DNA of 64,000 nt from Methylobacteriaceae bacterium. Lineage in GTDB: Bacteria > Pseudomonadota > Alphaproteobacteria > Rhizobiales > Beijerinckiaceae. Location of the stretch: positions 68,235-132,234 of the forward strand of contig CANEZL010000007.1 in the NCBI GenBank assembly GCA_947444195.1, read 5' to 3'. Shown piece by piece: positions 53,799 to 62,200 of the stretch (position 1 is its first letter; each line of letters starts with the position of its first letter). The notes beneath the pieces were generated by a model. That model ran no database searches. It was not told where the DNA came from and worked only from the letters and a program-made list of their open reading frames with translations. The position numbers were made by a program, and so were the translations under genes.

Positions 53799-54092
53799 AT
53801 GCCCACCTCCCAGGCCCGCGTGCAGACGAGCGAGGCCAGCCGTTACCTGCAGCAGCTCTGCCGGCACTGGAGCCATAAGTTCCCGGTGCAGAACACCCCC
53901 GAGCACGGCACCGTGCCCTTCGGCGAGGACCGCGTCTGCACCTTCGACGCCGAGCCCGACGCCCTGCTCATGCGGATCCACACCCCCGATCCGGTCGGGC
54001 TGACCCGCCTGGAGAACGTGGTCTCCGACCACCTGCAGCGCTTCGCCTTCCGCGAGAGCCTCGGCGAGATCACCTGGTCCCGCGCCGCTTGA
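53799..54092 (+). CDS. DUF2218 domain protein
   Basis: A 97-residue protein matching DUF2218 over its whole length: YLQQLCRHWSHKFPV at the start and VVSDHLQRFAFRE towards the end. The family is common in alpha- and gammaproteobacteria, often near siderophore or metal genes, with no known activity. The ATG at 53799 follows CAGGAGAGA. It precedes the M29 aminopeptidase by 63 bases on the same strand. Confidence 0.82.
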   Translation: MPTSQARVQTSEASRYLQQLCRHWSHKFPVQNTPEHGTVPFGEDRVCTFDAEPDALLMRIHTPDPVGLTRLENVVSDHLQRFAFRESLGEITWSRAA

Positions 54093-54155
54093 CCCCGGCC
54101 GCACCGCACCGATCTTGGGCGCACGTTCCCGGACGGTACGGAAGGACCAGAGACG

Positions 54156-55415
54156 ATGACGGAACACGCCGCGCCGACGGGCCCTGAGGCGCTCGCCCCG
54201 CGCCTCGAACGGCTGGCCCAGGTCGCCGTGCGGGTCGGGCTCAACCTGCAGCCCGGCCAGGAACTGGTGATGACGGCGCCGCTGGAGGCCCTGCCCCTCG
54301 CCCGCGCCATCACGGCGGAGGCCTACCGGGCCGGCGCCTCCCTGGTCACCACCCTCCTCGGCGACGACGTGGGCACGCTCGCCCGTTTCGCCCACGCCCC
54401 GGACGCCGCCTTCGACACCGCCGCCGGCTGGCTCTACGGCGGCATGGCCGAGGCCTACCGCAACGGCGCCGCCCGCCTCGCGATCAGCGGCGACGATCCG
54501 GCGCTCCTGTCCGGCCAGGACCCCGAGAAGGTGGCCCGCGCCAACCGGGCCCGCTCGAAGGCCTACGTGCCCGCCCTCGAACTCATCGCGAACTTCGCCA
54601 CCAACTGGACCATCGTCTCGGCGGCGACGCCCGCCTGGGCGCGCACCGTCTTCCCCGATCTGCCGGAGGAGCGGGCCGTGGCGCGGCTGTGGGAGGCGAT
54701 CTTCGCGGCCTCCCGGGTGGACGGGCCCGATCCCCTCGGCGCCTGGGCTGCCCACAACGCGGACCTGCACGCCCGCAAGGACCGGCTCAACGCCCAGCGT
54801 TTCGCGGCCCTGCGCTTCCGCGGGCCCGGCACGGACCTCACCGTGGGGCTCGCCGACGACCACGAATGGTGCGGAGGGGCCGCGACCTCGCGCAGCGGCA
54901 TCACCTGCAACGCCAACATCCCCACCGAGGAGGTGTTCACCACGCCTCACCGGGCGCGGGTGCACGGCCACGTCACCAGCACCAAGCCGCTCTCCTACCA
55001 GGGTACCCTGATCGAGGGGATCGCGGTGCGCTTCGAGGAGGGGCGCATCGTCGAGGCGCGGGCGGAGCGGGGCGGGGACGTGCTCGCGCGGGTTCTCGAC
55101 ACGGACGAGGGCTCGCGCCGGCTCGGCGAGGTCGCCCTGGTGCCGGCCTCCTCGGCGATCTCCGCCTCCGGGCTCCTGTTCTACAACACCCTCTACGACG
55201 AGAACGCGGCGAGCCACATCGCGCTCGGCCAAGCCTACAGCAAGTGCTTCCGCAACGGCGGCGCGGATCTCGGCGAGGCCGATCTCGCCGCGCGGGGGGC
55301 GAACCGCAGCCTGATCCACATCGACTGGATGATCGGCTCGGCCGAGATCGACGTGGACGGCCTCGCCGCCGACGGGCAGGCGGTGCCGGTGATGCGCGGC
55401 GGCGAATGGGTCTGA
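54156..55415 (+). CDS. M29-family metallo-aminopeptidase
   Basis: A 419-residue leucyl aminopeptidase of the AmpS/PepS/aminopeptidase T type. Metal ligands expected for the family are visible: Glu in NIPTEEVFTTPH, Glu in RRLGEVALVP, His in ASHIALGQAY, and His and Asp in HIDWMIG. The enzyme removes N-terminal residues using two metal ions in the cytoplasm. No signal peptide is present. A GC hairpin follows and is shared with the convergent gene. Confidence 0.9.
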   Translation: MTEHAAPTGPEALAPRLERLAQVAVRVGLNLQPGQELVMTAPLEALPLARAITAEAYRAGASLVTTLLGDDVGTLARFAHAPDAAFDTAAGWLYGGMAEAYRNGAARLAISGDDPALLSGQDPEKVARANRARSKAYVPALELIANFATNWTIVSAATPAWARTVFPDLPEERAVARLWEAIFAASRVDGPDPLGAWAAHNADLHARKDRLNAQRFAALRFRGPGTDLTVGLADDHEWCGGAATSRSGITCNANIPTEEVFTTPHRARVHGHVTSTKPLSYQGTLIEGIAVRFEEGRIVEARAERGGDVLARVLDTDEGSRRLGEVALVPASSAISASGLLFYNTLYDENAASHIALGQAYSKCFRNGGADLGEADLAARGANRSLIHIDWMIGSAEIDVDGLAADGQAVPVMRGGEWV

Positions 55416-55422
55416 CAACGGT

Positions 55423-55448
55423 GCGCCGGTCCCGAGCGGGACCGGCGC
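55423..55448 (+). terminator. Hairpin between convergent genes
   Basis: GCGCCGGTCCC (55423-55433) pairs perfectly with GGGACCGGCGC (55438-55448) across GAGC, between the stops of the M29 and DUF3597 genes. It lacks a T-run but is well placed for both. Confidence 0.6.
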
Positions 55449-55457
55449 CGTCCCCGT

Positions 55458-55865
55458 TCAGTCCTTGAGATCGGCCGGCACCTTGCCGCCGTTCTCCTCG
55501 AGCTTCTTGATGACCTGCTTGTGCAGCCAGATGTTCATCGTGGCCGAGTCCTCCTTGTCGCCGCTGTAGTGCAGCTCGTCGGCGAGCTGCTTGCGGGCGG
55601 AGAGGCTCGAATCGAGGTCGAGGAGCTTCATCAGGTCGACGATCGAGGTGCGCCAGTTCAGGGTCTGGCCCTTCTTGGACGCCATGTCGTTCAGCACCTG
55701 CTCGACATCGACCGTGCCGCCCGAGGACGCGGGCGCGGAGGCGGAGCCGCCGGTGGTCGCGGTGGAGGCGGGCTCGCTGGAGCCGGTGGAGGCCGGGGCA
55801 GCCTCGGCGTTGCCGCCGCCGAACGGGTGCAGGATCTTGCTGACGATGCTGCCGAGGAGGCTCAT
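55458..55865 (-). CDS. DUF3597 family protein
   Basis: A 135-residue protein with the DUF3597 layout: start MSLLGSIVSKILHPFGG, a Ala/Ser/Thr-rich linker (about 22-58), and a helical C-terminal domain (about 60-135; SIVDLMKLLDLDSSL). Members occur across proteobacteria, with a LysM-like or stress link proposed, but the function is not known. The ATG at 55865 follows GGAAGGGA. It converges with the M29 gene. Confidence 0.8.
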   Translation of the reverse strand: MSLLGSIVSKILHPFGGGNAEAAPASTGSSEPASTATTGGSASAPASSGGTVDVEQVLNDMASKKGQTLNWRTSIVDLMKLLDLDSSLSARKQLADELHYSGDKEDSATMNIWLHKQVIKKLEENGGKVPADLKD

Positions 55866-55948
55866 GGAAACATTCCCTTCCGATGCGAGGCCGAGACCTT
55901 TGGCCGCGGCCTGACAACGGCCGGGCGCGGCCCCCGTTCCTGAAAAGC

Positions 55949-56086
55949 TCAACGCCCGCCGCGCAGGGCGGCGCCGAGGAGGCCGAGGCCGGCGACGAGG
56001 CATGCGCCGCTCCAGCGCTCCAGCGCCGTCCGCTCGGGCCGGCGCCGGGCGAGCACGGCGAGGCCGACCCCGGCGGCGAGACACTG
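55949..56086 (-). pseudogene. Remnant of a LysE/RhtB-type exporter gene
   Basis: About 45 codons before a TGA at 55949-55951 read as the last helix region of a LysE-type amino acid exporter: QCLAAGVGLAVLARRR, then ERWSGACLVAGLGLLGAALR. No upstream part with a start or further membrane helices is present, so the gene appears truncated. Confidence 0.45.
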
Positions 56087-56326
56087 GATAACTGGCCGCG
56101 GCGATGATCGGGCTCCTTCGCGGTTCGGCGCGAGAGCGCGCCTCGACCGAGACCTGTCCGGCGCCCGGTCGCGGCGCGATCGGGCGCCGGTCCGAAAAAG
56201 AGCCCGGGCCTCCGGGCGGGCGAGCCCCCCTGCACGGGGCCGATGCCCGATCGGCACCCGGCGCGGTTTGCACTTCGCGCCGCCTGTGGCATGGGGACGG
56301 CCTGTCCCGTCAGTTCGGATCTGCCC
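56087..56326. other. Region before the ABC importer operon
   Basis: About 240 bases of GC-rich sequence presumably containing the operon promoter. An in-frame ATG at 56243 would add 28 non-signal-like residues to the binding protein. No motif was recognised. Confidence 0.4.
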
Positions 56327-57346
56327 ATGCGCTCGGCGCTCACCGCCCTCGCCACGCTCGCCGTGGCCGCCTTCGTCTCGGCCGGCCCCGCCATCGCCGC
56401 CGAGCCGGTGCCCGTGCGCATCGGCGTGATCCCGGTCATCGGCGCGGCCCCGGTCTTCGTCGCCAACGGCGAGGGCGGTCTGAAGCAGGCGGGCCTCGCC
56501 CCGGCCTTCACCACCTTCGAGTCCGGCCCGAACATGATCCAGGCGCTGGCCTCGGGCACCATCGACGTCTACGTCGCCGGCATCGCGCCCCTCGCCGTCG
56601 CGCGGACCAAGAACATCGACGTGCGGGTGGTCGCCGCCACCGCCGTCGAGGAGATGGTGTTCGTGGCCGGCCCCAAGCTCGCCCCCTATTTCGCGGCCGG
56701 CACCGACAAGGCCGAGGCCCTGCGCCAGTTCAAGGCGAAGGAGGGCCGCCCCGCGCGGCTCGCCACCCAGCCCCCGGGCTCGGTGCCGAACACCACCCTC
56801 CAGCACTGGCTCTGGCAGGTCGCCAAGGCCGACAAGGCGGATGCGCAGATCGTGGCCATGGGCATCGACGCGACGCAGCAGGCCCTGCTCGCCGGGGCGG
56901 TCGACGGCGCCTCGATCCGCGAGCCCGCGCTCACCATCGTGCAGACCCGCAACCCGGCGATGAAGCTCGTCGCCACGGGGGCCGAGATGTTCCCCGACCA
57001 GCCGGGCACGGTGGTGGCCGTCTCCGGCGCCTTCGCCGACAAGAACCCGGCCGCCGTGCAGGGCCTCGTCGACGCCCTCGTCAAGGCCACGGCGACCCTG
57101 AAGTCCGATCCCGACAAGGCGGCGCCCGCCGTCGAGCAGGCGCTCGGCAAGGGAATCACGGACCTCGCCACCATCCGCAAGGCGATCACCTCGCCGGCAG
57201 CGAAGTTCACCGCCGATCCGCGCGCCATCGTCGAGGCGACGAAGGCGATGCAGGATTATCAGGTCAGCATCGGCACCCTGGACAAGGCGGTGCCGATCGA
57301 CGGCCTGTTCGTGCCGGGCTTCTACGAGAAGGCGACCGCCCGCTGA
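56327..57346 (+). CDS. NitT/TauT-type ABC transporter substrate-binding protein
   Basis: A 339-residue periplasmic binding protein with a signal peptide (about 1-24, IA-AEP). The mature part has the SsuA/TauA-like pattern: VRIGVIPVIGAAPVFVANGEG, ALASGTIDVYVAGIAP and a C-terminal helix. Ligands in this family include sulfonates, nitrate, taurine and pyrimidines; the ligand is not readable here. It heads a three-gene operon with permease and ATPase. Confidence 0.88.
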   Translation: MRSALTALATLAVAAFVSAGPAIAAEPVPVRIGVIPVIGAAPVFVANGEGGLKQAGLAPAFTTFESGPNMIQALASGTIDVYVAGIAPLAVARTKNIDVRVVAATAVEEMVFVAGPKLAPYFAAGTDKAEALRQFKAKEGRPARLATQPPGSVPNTTLQHWLWQVAKADKADAQIVAMGIDATQQALLAGAVDGASIREPALTIVQTRNPAMKLVATGAEMFPDQPGTVVAVSGAFADKNPAAVQGLVDALVKATATLKSDPDKAAPAVEQALGKGITDLATIRKAITSPAAKFTADPRAIVEATKAMQDYQVSIGTLDKAVPIDGLFVPGFYEKATAR

Positions 57347-57364
57347 GCGGGCGCCCACCGGACG

Positions 57365-58117
57365 ATGAAGCTGTTCCGATCCACGCTGCTCGCCGCGTCC
57401 GGCCTCCTCGCCTTCCTGGCCCTGTGGGAGGCGGTGCCCCGGCTCGGCCTCGTCAACCCGGCCTTCCTGCCGCCACCGAGCACGATTCCGCGCGCTTTCC
57501 TGAAGGAGATCGAGCTCGGCGTCTGGGGGGCGGCCGTGTGGTCGAGCCTCAGCCACTACGTGGCGGGCCTCGCGGCGGGGGCGGGCGCCGGCATCGGGCT
57601 CGGCCTCGTCAGCGGCATGTCGCGGGGTTTCGAGGCCTTCACGGCCTGGGTGGTGCGGCTGCTGCGCCCGATTCCCGGTCTGGCCTGGGTGCCGTTCGCG
57701 ATCATCTGGTTCGGCGTCGAGCCCTCGGCCGCCGTGTTCATCATCGCGGTCGGCGTGTTCTGGATCGTGTTCTTCGCGACCCAAGGCGCGGTGCGCGGCG
57801 TCGACCGCGACCTCGTCGAGGTGGCCCAGGCCTTCGGCTTCCGCGGTCCCCTCCAGCGGCTCGTGAAGATCCTGCTGCCGGCAGCGACCCCCGGCATCCT
57901 CGTGGGCCTGCGCACGGCGCTCGGCCAGGCCTGGATGGCGGTGGTGGCCGCCGAGATCTTCGGGGTGCCGGGGGTGGGCCAGCGCATGATGCAGGCCTCC
58001 TCGCTCCTCTCCACGGACATCGTCGTGGTCTACATGCTCACCATGGCCGGGCTCTACGGCCTGTTCGATTCGGCCTTCGTCGCCCTCCAGGGCTGGCTCC
58101 TGCGCTGGCGAGCCTGA
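57365..58117 (+). CDS. ABC importer permease, SsuC/TauC type
   Basis: A 250-residue membrane protein with about six helices and the EAA loop VEVAQAFGFRGPLQRLVKILLPAATPGI, truncated here to VEVAQAFGFRG, which docks the ATPase. It belongs to the BPD permease family for sulfonates or nitrate. It starts 18 bases after the binding protein and is followed one base later by the ATPase gene. Confidence 0.9.
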   Translation: MKLFRSTLLAASGLLAFLALWEAVPRLGLVNPAFLPPPSTIPRAFLKEIELGVWGAAVWSSLSHYVAGLAAGAGAGIGLGLVSGMSRGFEAFTAWVVRLLRPIPGLAWVPFAIIWFGVEPSAAVFIIAVGVFWIVFFATQGAVRGVDRDLVEVAQAFGFRGPLQRLVKILLPAATPGILVGLRTALGQAWMAVVAAEIFGVPGVGQRMMQASSLLSTDIVVVYMLTMAGLYGLFDSAFVALQGWLLRWRA

Positions 58118-58118
58118 G

Positions 58119-58877
58119 ATGCGCGACACCGTCATCGACATCCGCGCCCTGAGCCTCGCCTACGGCGAGGGCGATCAACGCAACGTGGTCCTGGAGGCCC
58201 TCGACCTCCAGGTGGCGCGGGGCGAGGTGCTCGTCATCGTGGGCGAATCCGGCGTCGGGAAGTCGACCCTCCTGCGGGTGCTGATGGGCCTCAGCCGGCC
58301 GAGCGCCGGGCGGGTCGAGGTCCATGCGCGCCCGGATTGCCGCACGCCGATGGCGATGGTGTTCCAGGACGCGCGCCTGCTGCCCTGGCGGCGGGTCATC
58401 GACAACGTCGCCTTCGGCCTCGAAGGCTCCGGCCTCGCCCGCGCCGCGCGGCGGGCGCGGGCGGCGGAGATGCTAGCCCTCGTCGGGCTCGGCGAGCTCG
58501 GGGGGCGCTGGCCGCACCAGCTCTCCGGCGGGCAGCGCCAGCGCGTCGCCATCGCCCGGGCGCTCGCGGTGGAGCCCGACGTGCTCCTGATGGACGAGCC
58601 GTTCTCGGCGCTCGACAGCTTCACCCGCGAGGGCCTGCAGGACGAGTTGCAGCGCATCACCCAGGAGACGGGCAAGACCGTGCTGTTCGTCACCCACGAC
58701 ATCGACGAGGCGGTGACCATCGCCGACCGCGTGGTGGTGATCGCCGGGCCGCCCGGCCGCATCGCCGCCGAGATGCGCATCGCGCTGCCCCGGCCCCGCC
58801 GCCGCCGGGACGCGGCGCTCCAAGAGATCGCCCGGCAACTCCGCGCCGAGCTGTCGCGCGGCTCGGCGGGCCTGTGA
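58119..58877 (+). CDS. ABC importer ATPase, SsuB/TauB type
   Basis: A 252-residue ATPase with Walker A VGESGVGKST, signature [15 protein letters not shown], Walker B VLLMDEPFSALD and the H-loop in FVTHDIDEAV. It powers the importer encoded by the two preceding genes. The end of the operon meets two small leftward genes four bases later. Confidence 0.92.
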   Translation: MRDTVIDIRALSLAYGEGDQRNVVLEALDLQVARGEVLVIVGESGVGKSTLLRVLMGLSRPSAGRVEVHARPDCRTPMAMVFQDARLLPWRRVIDNVAFGLEGSGLARAARRARAAEMLALVGLGELGGRWPHQLSGGQRQRVAIARALAVEPDVLLMDEPFSALDSFTREGLQDELQRITQETGKTVLFVTHDIDEAVTIADRVVVIAGPPGRIAAEMRIALPRPRRRRDAALQEIARQLRAELSRGSAGL

Positions 58878-58881
58878 TCCC

Positions 58882-59166
58882 TCACCCCCGCAGGCGCAGC
58901 CAGGCATAGCCCGCGAGCGCGGCGGCGCCGAGGAAGCGCCGCCACGGATTGACCCCGCGGACGATCTCGTCGAGGGCCCACCACGCGAGGGCGAGATCGG
59001 CGCCGAGGTGCAGGGCCCGGGCCGCCGCCTCCGGCAGCGCCGGCAGGCGCGCCAGAACGCTCGAGCCGATGAACAGCCAGAGCGGCAGGTTCGGCCACTG
59101 GCCGAGGGTGATCCGCCCGGTGGCGCGGCTGCGGAAGGCCCAGTCGATCGCCTGCCCGAACCTCAC
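58882..59166 (-). CDS. Small membrane protein of unknown function
   Basis: A 94-residue protein with about two hydrophobic segments (about 27-45 and 52-68) and an N-terminal FRSRATGRITLGQWPNLPLW that looks conserved. The start is GTG 59166, one base after the stop of the small upstream gene, suggesting coupling. No family was recognised. Confidence 0.65.
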   Translation of the reverse strand: MRFGQAIDWAFRSRATGRITLGQWPNLPLWLFIGSSVLARLPALPEAAARALHLGADLALAWWALDEIVRGVNPWRRFLGAAALAGYAWLRLRG

Positions 59167-59167
59167 C

Positions 59168-59356
59168 TCAGAGACGCGCCCCGCCGCCCTCGGCGCGCCG
59201 GATCGGCGCGCAGATCTCCGGGCTCAGTCGGTCGAGCTGGGCGCAGGCATTGTCCCGGTACCACGTGCGCAGGGCGGGCTGGTTGGGCGCCACGTACATG
59301 GCCACGAGGACGAAGCCCGCGCCGACGAGGATGAGAAGCAGGATCAGGTTTCGCAT
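59168..59356 (-). CDS. Small single-pass membrane protein
   Basis: A 62-residue protein: MRNLILLLILVGAGFVLVAM as membrane anchor and a soluble tail with two cysteines (NACAQLDRLSPEIC). It may be a periplasmic or lipid-facing peptide. It is immediately followed by the 94-residue gene on the same strand. Confidence 0.65.
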   Translation of the reverse strand: MRNLILLLILVGAGFVLVAMYVAPNQPALRTWYRDNACAQLDRLSPEICAPIRRAEGGGARL

Positions 59357-59739
59357 GGGATGGGTCCGGCCGCGGGAGGATCAGCGCTCTGCCCACCAAC
59401 GCGGGCCGAGGGCCGAGCGCTCCCGCGCCCCCCTCGCGACGTGGTTAACCGTGCGCGGGGCCGTTCGAAGCAAGATTAAGCTCTCGTTTACCCAGCTCTG
59501 TGGAAAGCCCGGCGGAGATCTTAATGAGGCGTGAAAGTTCTGGCGCGACCGCCCCGTTCTGAGCGAAGGTTAAACATCGACAAACAGAAACGATCCATTT
59601 CGAGACAACGGGCTGAGCGATGAGCACCTTCGAAGATCTGAAGTTCATGTTCACGATGGGGTTCGTCGTGCTCTGCGGCAGCGGCCTCGACGCCCTCCTG
59701 CGCTGATCGCGAGATCCCTGGCGGCGGGGCGCGAAGGCC
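59357..59739. other. Intergenic region with a candidate micropeptide
   Basis: About 380 bases between leftward genes. It is relatively AT-rich at 59440-59620 and holds a possible 28-residue open frame at 59620-59706. Nothing else was recognised. Confidence 0.5.
59620..59706 (+). CDS. Candidate 28-residue membrane micropeptide
   Basis: ATG 59620 opens a frame of 28 codons ending in TGA, beginning MSTFEDLKFMFTMGFVVLCG. The middle is hydrophobic, compatible with a short membrane helix. The ribosome site is weak and no homologue is known to me, so it may be spurious. Confidence 0.35.
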   Translation: MSTFEDLKFMFTMGFVVLCGSGLDALLR

Positions 59740-60852
59740 CTATCGCCGCCCGCCGAAGAGCCGGTCCCCGGCCGAGGCGACCGAATCGAAGCCGCCGCCC
59801 GCCACCACCACGAGGCGCCGGATCTCGCCCCGAAGATAGGCCTGCAGGAAGCGGTTGTAGTCGCGGAACACGACGCAGCCGTTCGAGGCACCGCTCGGGC
59901 CGAGCATGTAGGTATGCGCGAGCAGGCCGTCGCGGCCGTGGATCGCGCGGCTGCCCCCGACCGGGTGCAGGCGGATGGCGCGCACCCCGTGGAACAGGGC
60001 CTCGCGCTCGGTGAGGTCGTAGGTGCCCGGCGGCGTGGCGCCGCGCATGCGCAGATGGACGTGGCGCGGGTTGTCCTGGGCATGGCCGAGGCCGGAATGG
60101 GCCTCCAGCACCTCGCCGTTCGGCAGGGTCACGGTGCGGGCGCTGATGTCGTAGATCGCAGTCGCGCCCGTCGGCGCGAGGGGGGAGCCGAGGCCGCTGC
60201 GCGGGGAGAACAGGCCGCCCTCGCGCTCGGGACGGGCGTAGGCGAGGGCCGCGGGCGCGCCGGGCGCCTCGGCCTCCCGGGCACCGAACACCGCCTCGAA
60301 GAAGGATTGCTCGGCCGCGGCCTCCTGACGGGCGGCGGTCCGGGCGCGGGGCGCAGGATTCGCCTGCTGCGCGAGGCGGGCCGGGCGCGGCCGAAGCTCG
60401 GCGGGGCGCGGCACCGGCAGGGGCACGGGCGCCGAGGCGGGCGCCGGCGCGGCCTCGGCGAGGCGGGCGGGGGCTGCGGACTGCGCCGCCGGAGCGGGCA
60501 CGGGCGCCGGCTCCTCCTCGGGCGGCTCGGCGAAGGCGAGGACCGTCTCCGGGTCGGGAAGGTTCGGGACGAGATCGGCGGTCAGCGGCGCGCTGTCGGC
60601 GAAGGTCGGCGTCGCCTCGCCGAGGACGGTGCCCTGCGCGAACAGCGCGCTCAGGTCGCGGACGGGGGCGGGCGGGCGGATCGCGGTCCGGACCGGCTTC
60701 GCCGCCGCCGGGGGCGGCGCGTCGAGGGGCGCGAGGAAGCGGGGGAGGGCGGCGAGCCCCAGGGCGAGGACGGGCACCAGGATCGCGAGGCGCGCGCGCG
60801 ACGGGCGCTGTTCACGGTGGGGCCGGCGCGGCGGGCTCGCGAGGACGGTCAT
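59740..60852 (-). CDS. Tlde1/DUF2778 L,D-transpeptidase-like protein
   Basis: A 370-residue protein with one N-terminal membrane segment (about 20-40), a long Pro/Ala/Glu-rich spacer (about 45-215) and a C-terminal DUF2778/tlde1 domain. The active-site motif is HGRDGLLAHTYM followed by GPSGASNGCVVF, with the catalytic Cys in NGC. Relatives act on peptidoglycan stem peptides, and some are type VI effectors. With no T6SS genes here, a housekeeping wall enzyme in the periplasm is more likely. Confidence 0.82.
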   Translation of the reverse strand: MTVLASPPRRPHREQRPSRARLAILVPVLALGLAALPRFLAPLDAPPPAAAKPVRTAIRPPAPVRDLSALFAQGTVLGEATPTFADSAPLTADLVPNLPDPETVLAFAEPPEEEPAPVPAPAAQSAAPARLAEAAPAPASAPVPLPVPRPAELRPRPARLAQQANPAPRARTAARQEAAAEQSFFEAVFGAREAEAPGAPAALAYARPEREGGLFSPRSGLGSPLAPTGATAIYDISARTVTLPNGEVLEAHSGLGHAQDNPRHVHLRMRGATPPGTYDLTEREALFHGVRAIRLHPVGGSRAIHGRDGLLAHTYMLGPSGASNGCVVFRDYNRFLQAYLRGEIRRLVVVAGGGFDSVASAGDRLFGGRR

Positions 60853-61115
60853 GCGGGCAGGACTCGGGTACGCGCGGTCCCCGCCGCGGCGCCCAAGCCC
60901 GGCCGCCAGTGGAGGAAACCATCAACCTTGATTGCAGCCCATTGAGCGCCAGTACGGTTAATCCCTGCTAAACCGGGCCCGAGAAAATGCTCCGCGGCCG
61001 CGCTCCACTCTCGCGACGGGCGCCCCTCTCCACGGATCGTCCGGCCGACTGTCCTCCGACCCCGCACGGTCGTTCGGGGTCGGAGGCGAGGCCGGAACCG
61101 GGCGTTCCCGCGGGT

Positions 61116-62138
61116 TCAGCTCACCTGTTCGGCGAGCTTGAGCAGTTCCGCCGTGCGGGCGTTCTTGGAGGCGAAGTCCTTCCAGGCGGTGGGGCGGGCG
61201 GCCTCGCGCCACTTGTCGATATGCTCGGCCGTGAGGTCGTGGATCTTGGCGCCCCGCGCCGCATAGACCTTGGTGATCTCCTCGTCGTCGGCTTTCGCCG
61301 CGGCGAAGGAGAAGGCCTCCAGTTCCTGGCCGACGTCGCGGACCGCTTGTCGCTGCTCCGGCGTCAGGGCGTCGAAGGTCGCCTTGGAGATCATCAGGGG
61401 TTCGAGGATGAACCAGAACGAGTTGCCGCGGCCCGCGGTGAGGTTCTTGGTCAACTCGTCGAGGCGGAAGGAGATCAGGCTGGTGGAGGCGCTCACCGCC
61501 GCCTCCAGGGCGCCGGTCTGCATGCCGATATACATCTCGCTCGACGGCATGGTGGAGACGATGCCGCCCGACGCCTGGAAGACGAGATCCATCTCGCGCC
61601 CGCCGCCGCGGATCTTCACGCCCTTCACGTCGGCGGGCAGGAGGATCGGGTGGACGCGCGAGGCGACGGCGCCCGACTGCCAGACCCAGGTGAGGATGAC
61701 GACGCCCTTGTCGCTGAGCGTCTTGGCGAGTTCCTCGCCGACTTTGGCCGTGCGCCACTTGGCGGCCTGCTCGTAGTTCGTCACCAGGGCCGGCATCAGG
61801 GCGAGGTTGCATTCCGGCACCTCGCCGCCCGCGTAGGAGAGCGGGATCAGGCTGAGGTCGAGGGCGCCTTTGCGCAGCGCGCTGAACTGCGCGAGGGTCT
61901 TCATCAGGGAGGAGCCCGGATAGACGTGGACGGTCAGGCCGCCATTCGTGCGCTTCTCGACCTCCTGGGCGAAGCGGCGGCAGATGCGGTCGCGCGCGTC
62001 GCCCTTTTCCAGGGTGCCGCCGGGGAACTGGTGCGAGAGCCGCAGGACCTTGGGAGCCTGCGCCCGCAGCACGGCGGGACAGGCGATCAGGCCGGCGCCG
62101 GCCGCGGCGGTGCCGATGAGGCTGCGTCGTGTGATCAT
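61116..62138 (-). CDS. TRAP transporter substrate-binding protein, DctP family
   Basis: A 340-residue periplasmic binding protein with a twin-arginine-like leader (MITRRSLIGTAAAGAGLIAC). The DctP pattern is visible in LRLSHQFPGGTLEKGD, PSSEMYIGMQTGALEAAVSA and the Arg of VKIRGGGREMD expected to hold a carboxylate. It should bind an organic acid for a TRAP permease, whose DctQ/DctM genes are not in the window. It follows the aconitase-family gene by 62 bases on the same strand. Confidence 0.88.
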   Translation of the reverse strand: MITRRSLIGTAAAGAGLIACPAVLRAQAPKVLRLSHQFPGGTLEKGDARDRICRRFAQEVEKRTNGGLTVHVYPGSSLMKTLAQFSALRKGALDLSLIPLSYAGGEVPECNLALMPALVTNYEQAAKWRTAKVGEELAKTLSDKGVVILTWVWQSGAVASRVHPILLPADVKGVKIRGGGREMDLVFQASGGIVSTMPSSEMYIGMQTGALEAAVSASTSLISFRLDELTKNLTAGRGNSFWFILEPLMISKATFDALTPEQRQAVRDVGQELEAFSFAAAKADDEEITKVYAARGAKIHDLTAEHIDKWREAARPTAWKDFASKNARTAELLKLAEQVS

Positions 62139-62200
62139 GGCGTTTCTCCTGAAGCGGCCGCCCCGTCCATCGCGCGGCGGTCCGGTGATGGGAATCCTGT

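Noticed and set aside
59740..60852. Type VI secretion effector with immunity gene
   Set aside because: The DUF2778 domain can be an effector, but no T6SS genes or adjacent immunity-like gene exist here and the protein has its own membrane anchor.
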